From: Chitinophagaceae bacterium
GTDB lineage: Bacteria; Bacteroidota; Bacteroidia; Chitinophagales; Chitinophagaceae
DNA: 24,301 bases
Assembly: GCA_025924755.1 (NCBI GenBank)
Contig: JAICHT010000011.1
Location: 1 to 24,301 of the forward strand
Direction of reading: 5' to 3'
The position numbers were made by a program, and so were the translations under genes. This document shows, in pieces, positions 7,513-15,570 of the stretch; the stretch's first letter is position 1, and each line of letters starts with the position of its first letter. Below the pieces are notes generated by a model that worked only from the letters and a program-made list of their open reading frames with translations, was not told where the DNA came from and did not search any database.

Positions 7513-10155
7513 CTAGTTATTATCATACGGCAATTTATTGATGGTTACTTTGTTAGTTGATAAGGACCGGCCCACACGGATACCAAAGATACCGCCACTC
7601 CTGGATTGTGCATACGTAGCCGTTACTGCAAAGAGGTGGAAAGGCGCCAATAATATGCCGCCGCCGTAGCTATAATGCCATTGGTTTGAAGCTTCTCCTT
7701 TCAGCCACACACGACCGTTATCTACTAAAGCCAATATGCCGAACTTCCCATTGAACAAATGGTTTCTGGTATTAATGATCCATCGTAATTCGGTACTATT
7801 ATAAAAAGAAGTTTCGCCAATAAAACGGTTGCGGCGATAGCCTCTTAACAGATAGCTTCCGCCCAATGTATTGAGCTGGTAAAATTCCGGTGTTCCAGTA
7901 AGGGTTGCGCCGCCGGCGGTTATAGATAATGAAAATTTACTTGCTAATGGCACATATAATGTAGCCGCAGACGAATAGGTAGCTGCCGATCGTTTGCGTT
8001 CCAGCAAATTTTGTGTATAAGAAATAAACGACAGCCAGTCTAGCCCTTTGGTAGGAATAATATCATCGTTGGTACTGTTATAAAAATAATCGACACGAGC
8101 GCCGGCAAATTGTTTCCACTTAAAACCAGATGGATCGAATATGGCAGCATCCGAAGCATAGCGGCCAATATTGGGAAGTATCTTTACCGGATGATAAAAA
8201 GTAGCAATACTTAAAAATTGGTGTTTCGATAATTGTTTGTTGATGGCCACACTTGCATAGGCTTCCCTGTCGTATAAGCGATAGTAATCTGGTTTTTTAT
8301 CTTTTACGGTTTCGTTGCCATAGCCAAAAAAATTACTTTGTCTTATTGCATCAAAGTTGCCATCAAATGCAAGATTCCATTTCCCAATAAAATGGTTAAA
8401 GGTGGCCTTATATTGAATGCCAATCGAATTTTGGGTGATGGAATAATAAAGCCGGATACTTTGCTGCCAGGCAAAAGGATAGTTGCGCCATTGCTGTTGG
8501 GTGTACGCATAACCTGCGCCCACTGTAATGCCGATAGGCTGGCTTAAACTTGGCGACTGTACTGTATGACCTGAACTATATTGAAAGCCTTTATAGCTGT
8601 AAGAATCAATGGTAGTATCTTCTAACTGAGACAGCGTGGTTTTAGTAAAATTACTTTCAGGGTCGTTATATATTTTAATATTTTCTCCTAATCCGTCTGC
8701 TAATTTATTGATGATAGAATCTTTACCAGCACCGCCGATGATGCGGATGGTAATGCCTTTGTTGGTAGTGCCGGTTAATTTAAAATAATCGCTTCCTGCA
8801 AGGCCGTGCAACCGTATTTCCTGGGTTTCAGTATTAAAAAATGTTCTTGCGAATAAAGGTTGGTCAGCCGCTTGCTCATTGATGTTTTTATATATTTTAA
8901 TTTCCGTTTTTTTATCTAAACGGTTGATCGTAAAATATTCCTTTTGCTGTGTGCCTACCAGGTCTATCACTTTTGACAAGTCTTTATAATAACGTTCTGC
9001 ATCCGTAACCAAATGATTTCTTCGCATCTGTAACGTTGCAATGATCTTTTTTCCTGATATCTTAAAAATTTCAGGAGGCATTTGCCGTATGGCTTCTTCG
9101 ATAATGGTATCGGTTAATGCCTGTTGCAGTTCCTTTGCTATAGCAATCCATTCGGCTTTGGAAACTTCGTTGGTAAACTGGTGGTCTAAATCAGTGGAAG
9201 CAGCATTGAACTTTTTTAAATTTTTGATTTTTCCTTTGAAGGGTGACAAGTTCGTTTGAAGACTTGGAAAGAATGCCAGGTAAGGTAGCAAGCCGTCAAA
9301 ATTGCTGAAGGCTTCTGAACGGTCAACCGGTACAGGTTTGTAAATTACTTGGTCATTGTTTTGAAACGAAGCCCACCGCCACTGATCTTCTCCCTGGTCC
9401 CAGTCGCCCAAAAGCATATCAAATAAACGTGCCTTTACAAATGCTTTTTGGTCCACACCGTATTTATGTTGTGCAAAAATTCTTCTTAGTAACAAGTCGG
9501 TGCTTATTACATTTTTTGAAAAGCCGACATTGGCTGCATTCTGCTGATTTCCTTGCGGCCACTCTTCCAAAAGGCAAAGGGTGTTGGTAAAATCAGTAGC
9601 ATATTTACCCAATCTTTTATCCCTTGTTACCAATACTATAACGGGCCAGGTATAGTATACGCCAGCTGCTTTGGCTAATATAGGTATAGCAACAGGTGCA
9701 AATGGATGCGCCATGGAAAGCTGGTCCTGCGCCAGGTTTTGAATAAAGGTTCCACGGCTAGCATCTGGTAGGGTAATCTTTACATCTTTGTTTACTTTAC
9801 GAAGCAGGTAAATACTGCCATTGTTGCCTTTTAAAATAAGTGTTTTGGTGCGAAATGCATTCTCTTCATTAACGGCAGTTAAGCCGCCGCCTGCTGAGTC
9901 AAGATCAAGTATGGGAACTTTTATCGGGCTTGTCCATTCCCGGCGATAATGGTTGCCATTAATAAGTCGGTCTGCCCACCGGCTTTTGTATTGCGACCCT
10001 GCAATAACGGTTTTTGCTTTACCAGTGGTAGCTGTATCAAGAATGGTTGTCTTTTGCGCATTTGAAGAAATGCTAATAATAAATAGGGATAAAAAATTAA
10101 AAACGGGCTGCTTAAATCTCAAAGATGTACGATGGGCGGCAGGCATTCTTACCAT
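7513..10155 (-). CDS. Omp85/D15-family outer membrane protein with N-terminal kinase-like region
   Basis: Large envelope protein, 880 aa. A signal peptide (hydrophobic stretch 18-32, ending SNAQ) is followed by a soluble region (about 60-400) and a C-terminal beta-barrel (about 540-870). The barrel carries LGGSYLLRGYRRNRF, matching the (V/L)RG(F/Y) lid-loop hallmark of the BamA/TamA superfamily, and ends with strands such as GILALVDNGRVW and YGGGILLAPF. No clear POTRA repeats are seen. The soluble region has GDWDQGEDQW (250-259), PVDRSEAF (276-283) and SIYLLRKVNKD (114-124), arranged like the catalytic loop, metal-binding Asp and beta3 strand of atypical (HipA/CotH/Fam20-like) kinases; this assignment is inference. 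There are two ATGs three codons apart (10155, 10146). Function is unknown; a surface-exposed or secretion role is plausible. Confidence 0.8.
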   Translation of the reverse strand: MVRMPAAHRTSLRFKQPVFNFLSLFIISISSNAQKTTILDTATTGKAKTVIAGSQYKSRWADRLINGNHYRREWTSPIKVPILDLDSAGGGLTAVNEENAFRTKTLILKGNNGSIYLLRKVNKDVKITLPDASRGTFIQNLAQDQLSMAHPFAPVAIPILAKAAGVYYTWPVIVLVTRDKRLGKYATDFTNTLCLLEEWPQGNQQNAANVGFSKNVISTDLLLRRIFAQHKYGVDQKAFVKARLFDMLLGDWDQGEDQWRWASFQNNDQVIYKPVPVDRSEAFSNFDGLLPYLAFFPSLQTNLSPFKGKIKNLKKFNAASTDLDHQFTNEVSKAEWIAIAKELQQALTDTIIEEAIRQMPPEIFKISGKKIIATLQMRRNHLVTDAERYYKDLSKVIDLVGTQQKEYFTINRLDKKTEIKIYKNINEQAADQPLFARTFFNTETQEIRLHGLAGSDYFKLTGTTNKGITIRIIGGAGKDSIINKLADGLGENIKIYNDPESNFTKTTLSQLEDTTIDSYSYKGFQYSSGHTVQSPSLSQPIGITVGAGYAYTQQQWRNYPFAWQQSIRLYYSITQNSIGIQYKATFNHFIGKWNLAFDGNFDAIRQSNFFGYGNETVKDKKPDYYRLYDREAYASVAINKQLSKHQFLSIATFYHPVKILPNIGRYASDAAIFDPSGFKWKQFAGARVDYFYNSTNDDIIPTKGLDWLSFISYTQNLLERKRSAATYSSAATLYVPLASKFSLSITAGGATLTGTPEFYQLNTLGGSYLLRGYRRNRFIGETSFYNSTELRWIINTRNHLFNGKFGILALVDNGRVWLKGEASNQWHYSYGGGILLAPFHLFAVTATYAQSRSGGIFGIRVGRSLSTNKVTINKLPYDNN

Positions 10156-10309
10156 TAATAGTTAGGATGTAAAAATCTTGCCAGTAATGAACCTAGTGGC
10201 AGCTGAATGAGTGTATCGTAACGTAATTAATGAATCTTTTTAGAAATAAAACTTGTATTTAGGAATGCCATATCCATACCAGTAATATGGTGAAATGCGT
10301 AAATTACTG

Positions 10310-10317
10310 TACTTTTG
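10310..10317 (+). promoter_or_regulatory. Bacteroidota-type -7 promoter element for efp
   Basis: TACTTTTG matches the TAnnTTTG consensus of the Bacteroidota housekeeping sigma factor exactly and lies 45 bases before the efp ATG. The -33 TTTG is not clear. A 7-base dyad (CAGTAAT at 10280-10286, ATTACTG at 10303-10309) directly abuts it upstream. Confidence 0.55.
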
Positions 10318-10362
10318 CGGCCTTAATTTGTAGACAGCATATTAAAAAAGTTATAGTAGTTT

Positions 10363-10926
10363 ATGGCAAATACAGCAGACATCAGCAGGGGCTTAATTAT
10401 CAAGCTTGAAAACAGTTTATACAAAGTTGTGGACTTTGGCGAAAACAAAACCGCCCGTGCCGCTGCAAAAGTGTGGGCTAAGTTAACAGGAGTAGATAAC
10501 AACCGTACTATTGAAAAAACCTGGAACAGCGGCGACACCATTTACCCGGTTCGGGTGGAAAGAAAAGACTACCAGTTTTTATATAAAGATGATACGGGAT
10601 ATAGTTTTATGGATACCGAAACCTTTGAGCAGATATCCGTTGCAGAAGCCATGGTAGATGCACCCCAGTTTTTAAAGGACGGACAGGAAGTATCCGTATT
10701 GATCAATACCGAAACCGAAACTCCCATGAGTGTGGAGTTGCCCGATAAGATTGTAATGAAAGTAACATATAGTGAGCCGGGCATGCGGGGCGATACGGCT
10801 ACCCGTACACTGAAGCCTGCTACGGTTGAAACCGGAGCTACTGTGATGGTTCCGCTTTTTGTAAATGAAGGTGAAATGATTCGCATTAATACAAAGACCG
10901 GCGAATATGTAGAGCGGGTAAAATAA
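10363..10926 (+). CDS. efp: Elongation factor P with arginine-type acceptor loop
   Basis: Relieves ribosomes stalled at polyproline by binding between P and E sites. The 187 aa cover the three EF-P domains: KOW-like N-terminal domain (1-65), OB domain (66-130) and C-terminal OB domain ending in the signature TGEYVERVK. The conserved TFEQI, PGMRGDTA and KPATVETGA segments are present. The acceptor loop reads ENKTARAAAKV: the residue matching E. coli Lys34 is Arg32 (codon CGT, 10456-10458), and the usual KPGKGPAF is absent. The loop resembles the NKSGRNAAV loop of Pseudomonas EF-P, whose Arg32 is rhamnosylated by EarP. No modification enzyme gene is seen nearby. It is followed by a hairpin terminator and then accB and accC, a common neighbour set. 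Confidence 0.97.
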   Translation: MANTADISRGLIIKLENSLYKVVDFGENKTARAAAKVWAKLTGVDNNRTIEKTWNSGDTIYPVRVERKDYQFLYKDDTGYSFMDTETFEQISVAEAMVDAPQFLKDGQEVSVLINTETETPMSVELPDKIVMKVTYSEPGMRGDTATRTLKPATVETGATVMVPLFVNEGEMIRINTKTGEYVERVK

Positions 10927-10941
10927 TTTGTTTAGCGATAC

Positions 10942-10978
10942 AATAAAAGCTTCCTGTAATGAGAAGCTTTTATTTTTT
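10942..10978 (+). terminator. Rho-independent terminator after efp
   Basis: Perfect 12-base arms AATAAAAGCTTC (10942-10953) and GAAGCTTTTATT (10963-10974) with a 9-base loop are followed by TTTT. It lies 16 bases past the efp stop and separates efp from accB, so accB probably has its own promoter. Confidence 0.85.
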
Positions 10979-11102
10979 AAGGCTGCGAAAAATTGGTAAT
11001 TAATATAGATGCGAAGGATAAGAAAGACGTAAAAAGGAGAGGAGAAATTCAATTGGAATTAAATAGTTAAATTAGCTAATCATCATTTCCATAAATCATT
11101 CT

Positions 11103-11110
11103 TATCTTAG
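11103..11110 (+). promoter_or_regulatory. Possible -7 promoter element for accBC
   Basis: TATCTTAG differs from TAnnTTTG by one base and lies 39 bases before the accB ATG, downstream of the efp terminator. No clear -33 box is seen, so this is weak. Confidence 0.3.
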
Positions 11111-11149
11111 TCGCCCTGTTTAAACATAAACATTATTAAATTGAAACAA

Positions 11150-11635
11150 ATGGATTTCAAGCAAATACAGGAGTTGATTAAACTGGTCAACGATTCTAAC
11201 ATTGGCGAAGTAACACTGGAACAGAAAGATTTTAAAATTACCATCAGGCAAAAAGAAGAACAGGTAACCCAGATAATGGCACCTCCGATGCAAATGTCAC
11301 AGGCATATGCACAACTTCCACAAGCTTCATTACCTGCTGCGGCACCACCAACTGCCGCCAATTCTATTGCACAGGCAGCGCCGCAATCTGCCAATACTAT
11401 CACTATAAAAAGTCCAATGATTGGTACTTTTTATAAACGACCTTCTCCCGACAAACCCAACTTTATAGAAATAGGCGATGAGATAACTCCTGGCAAAGTG
11501 GTTTGTATTATTGAGGCTATGAAGTTATTTAATGAAATAGAAAGTGAAGTAAGTGGCAAGGTGGTAAAGATGCTGGTAGAAGACGCCTCTCCTGTAGAGT
11601 ACGACCAACCCTTGTTTTTAGTAGAACCTTCATAG
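11150..11635 (+). CDS. accB: Biotin carboxyl carrier protein of acetyl-CoA carboxylase
   Basis: Carries biotin between the carboxylase and transferase of acetyl-CoA carboxylase, the first step of fatty acid synthesis. From the ATG at 11150 it is 161 aa and begins MDFKQIQELIKLVNDS as usual; an in-frame TTG three codons earlier is less likely. An N-terminal helical segment (1-35) is joined by an Ala/Pro/Gln-rich linker (about 40-83) to the biotinyl domain (84-161). The biotin site is EAMKLFNEI with K125; the motif is EAMKL in place of the common EAMKM, as is frequent outside proteobacteria. It is followed after 91 bases by accC, the expected partner, and both are likely transcribed together. 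Confidence 0.96.
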   Translation: MDFKQIQELIKLVNDSNIGEVTLEQKDFKITIRQKEEQVTQIMAPPMQMSQAYAQLPQASLPAAAPPTAANSIAQAAPQSANTITIKSPMIGTFYKRPSPDKPNFIEIGDEITPGKVVCIIEAMKLFNEIESEVSGKVVKMLVEDASPVEYDQPLFLVEPS

Positions 11636-11726
11636 TAGTAGAATGCAAAAGGTAAAATGTAGAAGGCTTGCATAAACAAGCTATGGTATCTTACATTTTT
11701 AGTTTTTCATTTTTAATAAAAAGAAT

Positions 11727-13064
11727 GTGTTTAAAAAAATCCTGATAGCCAACCGTGGCGAGATTGCTTTACGCGTGATACGTACCTGCCGCGAAATGGG
11801 CATTAAAACCGTAGCCGTTTTTTCTACCGCAGACAGAGATAGCTTACATGTAAAATTTGCTGATGAAGCCGTATGCATTGGTAAGCCACAAAGCAGCGAT
11901 TCTTATTTAAATGTGCCGCATATTATGGCGGCCGTGGAAATTACCAACGCCGATGCCATACATCCGGGTTATGGTTTTTTAGCCGAGAACGCCAAGTTTG
12001 CACAAATCTGCGCCGATCACGGAATTAAATTTATTGGCCCTACGGCTGATATGATTACAAAGATGGGCGATAAAATTACGGCCAAAGAAACGATGATAAA
12101 AGCCGGTGTGCCGGTAATACCCGGAAGCGGTGGTTTGCTGGAAAGCGTATCGGAAGCAAAGGGGATTGCAAAAGATATGGGCTATCCGGTAATACTAAAA
12201 GCCACAGCCGGTGGCGGTGGTAAAGGAATGAGGGTAGTATGGGCAGAAAGTGAGTTGGAAAAAGCATATAATAACGCAAAAGCCGAAGCAGGCGCTTCAT
12301 TTAAAAACGACGGTATCTATATGGAGAAGTTTGTAGAAGAACCCCGCCATATAGAAATACAGGTAGCTGGCGACAGTTATGGAACCGTTTGCCATTTAAG
12401 TGAAAGGGATTGTTCTATACAACGGCGGCATCAAAAACTGGTAGAAGAATCGCCTTCACCTTTTATGACACCAGAACTGCGCCGCCAAATGGGAGAAGCC
12501 GCTAAAAAAGCAGCCGGGGCTATTGACTATGAAAGCGTCGGAACCATTGAATTCCTGGTGGATAAACACCGGAACTTCTACTTCATGGAAATGAATACCC
12601 GTATACAGGTAGAGCATTGCGTAACCGAAGAAGTCACCAACCACGATTTAATTAAGGAGCAGATAAAAATTGCAATGGGCGAAAAGATTTCCGGTAAAGA
12701 CTACGAACCCCAGATGCATGCCATTGAATGTCGTATTAATGCTGAAGATCCTTACAATGACTTCCGTCCCTCGCCTGGAAAAATAACAGTATTGCACCAG
12801 CCAGGCGGCCACGGAGTGCGGGTAGACAGCCATGTATATGCAGGCTATGTCATTCCGCCCTATTACGATTCCATGATCGGAAAATTAATTACAGTAGCAC
12901 AAACCAGGCAGGAAGCTATTGATACCATGTACCGGGCTTTAAGCGAATATATTATCGAAGGTGTAAAAACAACTATTCCTTTTCATTTGCAATTAATGAA
13001 AGATGAACGCTTTAGGTCAGGAGACTTTAATACCAAGTTTCTGGAAGACTTTGAAATGAAATAA
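11727..13064 (+). CDS. accC: Biotin carboxylase of acetyl-CoA carboxylase
   Basis: ATP-dependent carboxylation of biotin on AccB. The 445-residue length matches stand-alone AccC (449 in E. coli). The N-terminus MFKKILIANRGEIALRVIR fixes the GTG at 11727 as start; the overlapping ATG at 11725 is out of frame. Domains: pre-ATP-grasp (1-112), ATP-grasp (113-315) with the glycine-rich loop KATAGGGGKGM, HIEIQV and EMNTRIQVEHCVTE, which holds metal and substrate ligands E288, N290, R292 and E296, and the C-terminal biotin carboxylase domain (about 330-441; ECRINAEDP, DSMIGKL). Position 298 is Cys where the usual motif has Pro. A very strong terminator follows 6 bases after the stop. Confidence 0.97.
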   Translation: MFKKILIANRGEIALRVIRTCREMGIKTVAVFSTADRDSLHVKFADEAVCIGKPQSSDSYLNVPHIMAAVEITNADAIHPGYGFLAENAKFAQICADHGIKFIGPTADMITKMGDKITAKETMIKAGVPVIPGSGGLLESVSEAKGIAKDMGYPVILKATAGGGGKGMRVVWAESELEKAYNNAKAEAGASFKNDGIYMEKFVEEPRHIEIQVAGDSYGTVCHLSERDCSIQRRHQKLVEESPSPFMTPELRRQMGEAAKKAAGAIDYESVGTIEFLVDKHRNFYFMEMNTRIQVEHCVTEEVTNHDLIKEQIKIAMGEKISGKDYEPQMHAIECRINAEDPYNDFRPSPGKITVLHQPGGHGVRVDSHVYAGYVIPPYYDSMIGKLITVAQTRQEAIDTMYRALSEYIIEGVKTTIPFHLQLMKDERFRSGDFNTKFLEDFEMK

Positions 13065-13070
13065 GCTATA

Positions 13071-13104
13071 ATAAAAAACCCTGCATTTTTGCAGGGTTTT
13101 TTAT
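13071..13104. terminator. Strong bidirectional terminator between accC and the small secreted protein
   Basis: Perfect 14-base arms: ATAAAAAACCCTGC (13071-13084) and GCAGGGTTTTTTAT (13091-13104), with loop ATTTTT. It has an A tract on one side and a T tract on the other, so it should work for accC on plus and for the convergent gene on minus, whose stop is 20 bases away. Confidence 0.93.
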
Positions 13105-13123
13105 TGAGAGAACTTAAACAATA

Positions 13124-13486
13124 TTAATCTTTCCAATTGCCATTGCGGTGTGGATTGCCTTTTCCTTTTTGCCAGCCTAAATGCCTGCCATTATCTTTTT
13201 TATATTCACGGTCATCGTCATCCCATCTATTACCGTGCTTTTTAAATTTCCCATGCTTTCCATAGTAAACATCCTGCTGCGGGGTTCGGTTATTATGCTC
13301 ATTAGTAGAATGGTATACTGTATTGTTCCTTCCCAGTATTACATTTTTCGCATTGTGTGAAGTGGAAGGCGCAGCATTTTTAGGTGGCCCTAAGATGTCC
13401 CGTTTTGCATTTTGATTGTCAGCATGCTGCGCAAATGCAGTGGCAAACATTCCAAAAGCAAATAGCAGCATCATTATTTTTTTCAT
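13124..13486 (-). CDS. Small secreted His/Asn/Lys-rich protein
   Basis: Unrecognised function. The start is best placed at the ATG at 13486, since MKKIMMLLFAFGMFATAFA is a clean signal peptide ending in AQ; an upstream in-frame ATG at 13528 would only add a basic leader. The 120-aa product has a mature part of about 100 residues rich in Asn, His, Lys, Asp and Gly, without cysteine or further membrane segments. A short internal repeat is visible: NAKRDILG and NAKNVILG, about 20 residues apart. The C-terminal half is very basic and polar (KHGKFKKHGNRWDDDDREYKK). It should be exported and disordered or surface associated. Similar short ILG-motif secreted proteins occur in this order from memory, but I cannot name a family. 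Confidence 0.72.
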   Translation of the reverse strand: MKKIMMLLFAFGMFATAFAQHADNQNAKRDILGPPKNAAPSTSHNAKNVILGRNNTVYHSTNEHNNRTPQQDVYYGKHGKFKKHGNRWDDDDREYKKDNGRHLGWQKGKGNPHRNGNWKD

Positions 13487-13688
13487 AGTTGTACGTTTTA
13501 ATTTCAAATATCCTAAAATATATGCCAAATAACGAATGGCTGTAGAATGGATTGTTAAATGCCCGTATGAACTTAATTATATACTGCTGACTTCGCCATA
13601 GTAAAAATCCTTCTGTAATGTTTATCAGCGTTTAAGTTTACTAATCCATATTAAACATTTTCAATGCAAATTGTGTTAACTTGATACT

Positions 13689-14522
13689 ATGCAGTTGCCC
13701 GATTTCTCAAATCCTCTTTGGTTTTTTATTGCGACAATCGTTTTTTTTATAGTAATAATTGGCCGCTACTTTTTAATTGCCGGATTGTTTTATGGTGTCT
13801 TTTATTTATGGGCGCCGCTGCGGTGGCAGCAACGAAAAATTAATAACCGGAACTATAAAAAAGACCAATTTAAAAAGGAAATAGGGTGGAGTACGGTAAC
13901 AGCTTTGTTGTTTGCAATTTTTGGTGCCGGTACGATGGTACTTTGGCAAAAAGGATATACCAGGGTGTATACCAATATTCATCAGTATGGATGGTGGTGG
14001 CTGCCTGCAAGCTTAGCAATGGCCTTGCTGCTGCACGAAACCTATTACTATTGGCTGCACCGTTGGATGCACCGTCCAAAAATATTCCGGGTAATGCACA
14101 AAGTACACCACGATAGTAACATCACTTCTCCGTGGACAGCCTTTTCTTTTCATCCATTGGAAGGTTTGTTGCAGGCACTTTTTTTACCGCTATTGCTAAT
14201 GGTTCTACCCATGCATGAATATGTCATCATCATTCAACTTACTATTATGACGTTCAGCAGTGTAATTAACCATTTAGATATTGAAGTATATCCTAAAAAT
14301 TTTTATAATCATTTATTAGGTAAGTGGTTAATTGGGGCTACACACCACTCCTTGCATCACAAGCAATTTAAATATAATTACGGCTTGTATTTTACTTTTT
14401 GGGATAAATGGAAGCACACAGAAAGCCCTGCATACGAAAAGTTGTTCCAGGAAAAGACCGCTCCGAAACCAACCGAGATGATCGTTGCCGTACAAGAGTG
14501 CGACGCAACAAAAGCATCATAG
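13689..14522 (+). CDS. Fatty acid hydroxylase / sterol desaturase family membrane protein
   Basis: Membrane-bound di-iron oxygenase of the fatty-acid-hydroxylase superfamily, 277 aa. Hydrophobic segments at about 10-45, 66-88, 103-120 and 158-195 anchor it in the membrane. The histidine clusters that bind two irons are present in order: HETYYYWLHRWMH (H116, H124, H128), HKVHH (H137, H140, H141), FHP (H155), NH (H195) and HHSLHH (H219, H220, H223, H224). Members hydroxylate or desaturate fatty acids, carotenoids or sterol-like lipids; the substrate cannot be inferred. It starts at the ATG following a 202-base space shared with the divergent small secreted gene, and ends 94 bases before the VKOR-family gene, likely the same direction of expression. 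Confidence 0.88.
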   Translation: MQLPDFSNPLWFFIATIVFFIVIIGRYFLIAGLFYGVFYLWAPLRWQQRKINNRNYKKDQFKKEIGWSTVTALLFAIFGAGTMVLWQKGYTRVYTNIHQYGWWWLPASLAMALLLHETYYYWLHRWMHRPKIFRVMHKVHHDSNITSPWTAFSFHPLEGLLQALFLPLLLMVLPMHEYVIIIQLTIMTFSSVINHLDIEVYPKNFYNHLLGKWLIGATHHSLHHKQFKYNYGLYFTFWDKWKHTESPAYEKLFQEKTAPKPTEMIVAVQECDATKAS

Positions 14523-14616
14523 TATGTTGCAATTAGGTGCAAAAAGTTTGTTGTTCATATAGTGCTTAACAACTGCACGCACTACAGTGGTATAATGTTT
14601 ATACATATAACGGCGT

Positions 14617-15174
14617 ATGCATAATAGCAATATTCCACCAGCATGGGATTATAATCCATCGTCCCGAAAGCAGCGAAACCATTTGGTGATTACCGCTGTT
14701 GCCGGATTATGTATTGCTTTGTATTTAGGCTTGTATCAGCTTCATATTTTTAGTACTGTTTGGGACCCTTTTTTCATAAATGGCAGTAAAGAAGTTTTGC
14801 ATTCGTCCGTTGCCAAATCGCTTCCTGTACCGGATGCATTTTTAGGAGCTTTTGCTTATTTGATGGATGCAGCCGGTGCTTTTATCGGCGGCGAACATCG
14901 CTGGAAAACGTCGCCTTGGATGGTTTTATTTTATGGAATGGTGGTAGGTCCGCTAGGTATGATAAGCATTGTGTTAGTAATAGTACAGCCCGTGTTTTTA
15001 CATGCGTGGTGTACGTTGTGTTTATGCTCAGCCGCTATTTCCATATCAATGATAAGCCCGGCAACAGACGAAGTGCTGGCTACTTTGCAATATTTGCAAC
15101 GGGTAAAGCGACACGGGTACCCGGTATGGAAAGCCATATGGGGTGATGAAGCGATTCGATCTAAAGTTCAATAA
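14617..15174 (+). CDS. Vitamin K epoxide reductase (VKOR) family membrane protein
   Basis: Integral membrane protein of 185 aa, probably four helices (about 22-45, 73-92, 100-127, 128-150). The redox motif C132-T-L-C135 (WCTLCLCSA) sits at the start of the last helix and is the quinone-proximal CxxC of VKOR; the flanking PWMVLFYGMVVGPLGMISIVL and DEVLATLQ are recognisable for this subfamily. Canonical VKORs add a second cysteine pair in the periplasmic loop, but the loop here (about 46-72) has none, so it may not oxidise DsbA-like partners alone. It overlaps nothing and is followed after two bases by the SPW gene, so they are translationally adjacent and probably co-expressed. Confidence 0.85.
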   Translation: MHNSNIPPAWDYNPSSRKQRNHLVITAVAGLCIALYLGLYQLHIFSTVWDPFFINGSKEVLHSSVAKSLPVPDAFLGAFAYLMDAAGAFIGGEHRWKTSPWMVLFYGMVVGPLGMISIVLVIVQPVFLHAWCTLCLCSAAISISMISPATDEVLATLQYLQRVKRHGYPVWKAIWGDEAIRSKVQ

Positions 15175-15176
15175 AT

Positions 15177-15560
15177 ATGAAAGCACAATTAATAAATGTA
15201 ATAGCAGGTATATGGATTATTGCCGCGCCTTATCTTTTCGGCTTTAATAAAACGGCGGCTGATGTAAATCATATTATCGGGCCATTAGTTGTACTGTTTT
15301 CATTTATAGCGTTGTGGGAGGTAAACAGAAGTGCCCGGCTTTTGAATATCATTACTGGTATTTGCCTGCTTCTTAGTCCGTGGGTATTTCATTTTTCACC
15401 GCCTTTTGCTTTTACCATAAATACTGCCACTGGCGCAGTAGTTATGGTTTGCTCATTGTTTAAAGGAAAAATAAATCACCAATATGGTGGAGGATGGTTG
15501 TCCCTTTTTCGAAAGAGTCCTCCGCACCTACAAATGACAGACGAGCGTACAGTTAATTAA
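15177..15560 (+). CDS. SPW-repeat membrane protein
   Basis: Small membrane protein of 127 aa with four hydrophobic segments forming two SPW-type repeats: NVIAGIWIIAAPYLFGF (about 7-23) and NIITGICLLLSPWVFHF (about 57-73). The first is degenerate (APY for SPW). Each repeat begins with an Asn helix cap, as in the family. Function is not established. It begins 2 bases after the VKOR stop, and VKOR plus SPW genes are often paired, so they may act together. The last 30 residues (KSPPHLQMTDERTVN) are polar, probably cytoplasmic. It converges on the GH15 gene with 10 bases between stops. Confidence 0.85.
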   Translation: MKAQLINVIAGIWIIAAPYLFGFNKTAADVNHIIGPLVVLFSFIALWEVNRSARLLNIITGICLLLSPWVFHFSPPFAFTINTATGAVVMVCSLFKGKINHQYGGGWLSLFRKSPPHLQMTDERTVN

Positions 15561-15570
15561 TTGCCTGATA

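Noticed and set aside
10569..11052. Minus-strand frames of 105 and 126 codons over efp
   Set aside because: Antisense to efp and its terminator; no sensible protein features.
11725..11727. ATG overlapping the accC GTG start
   Set aside because: It is in another frame; the AccC N-terminus is encoded from the GTG at 11727.
13488..13528. Upstream ATG extending the small secreted protein by 14 residues
   Set aside because: It would put a basic leader before an intact signal peptide; the ATG at 13486 is better.
14591..14596. TATAAT with a TTAACA 19 bases upstream, before the VKOR gene
   Set aside because: Resembles a sigma70 promoter, but Bacteroidota primary sigma factors use TTTG/TAnnTTTG and the spacing is too long; kept only as a chance match.
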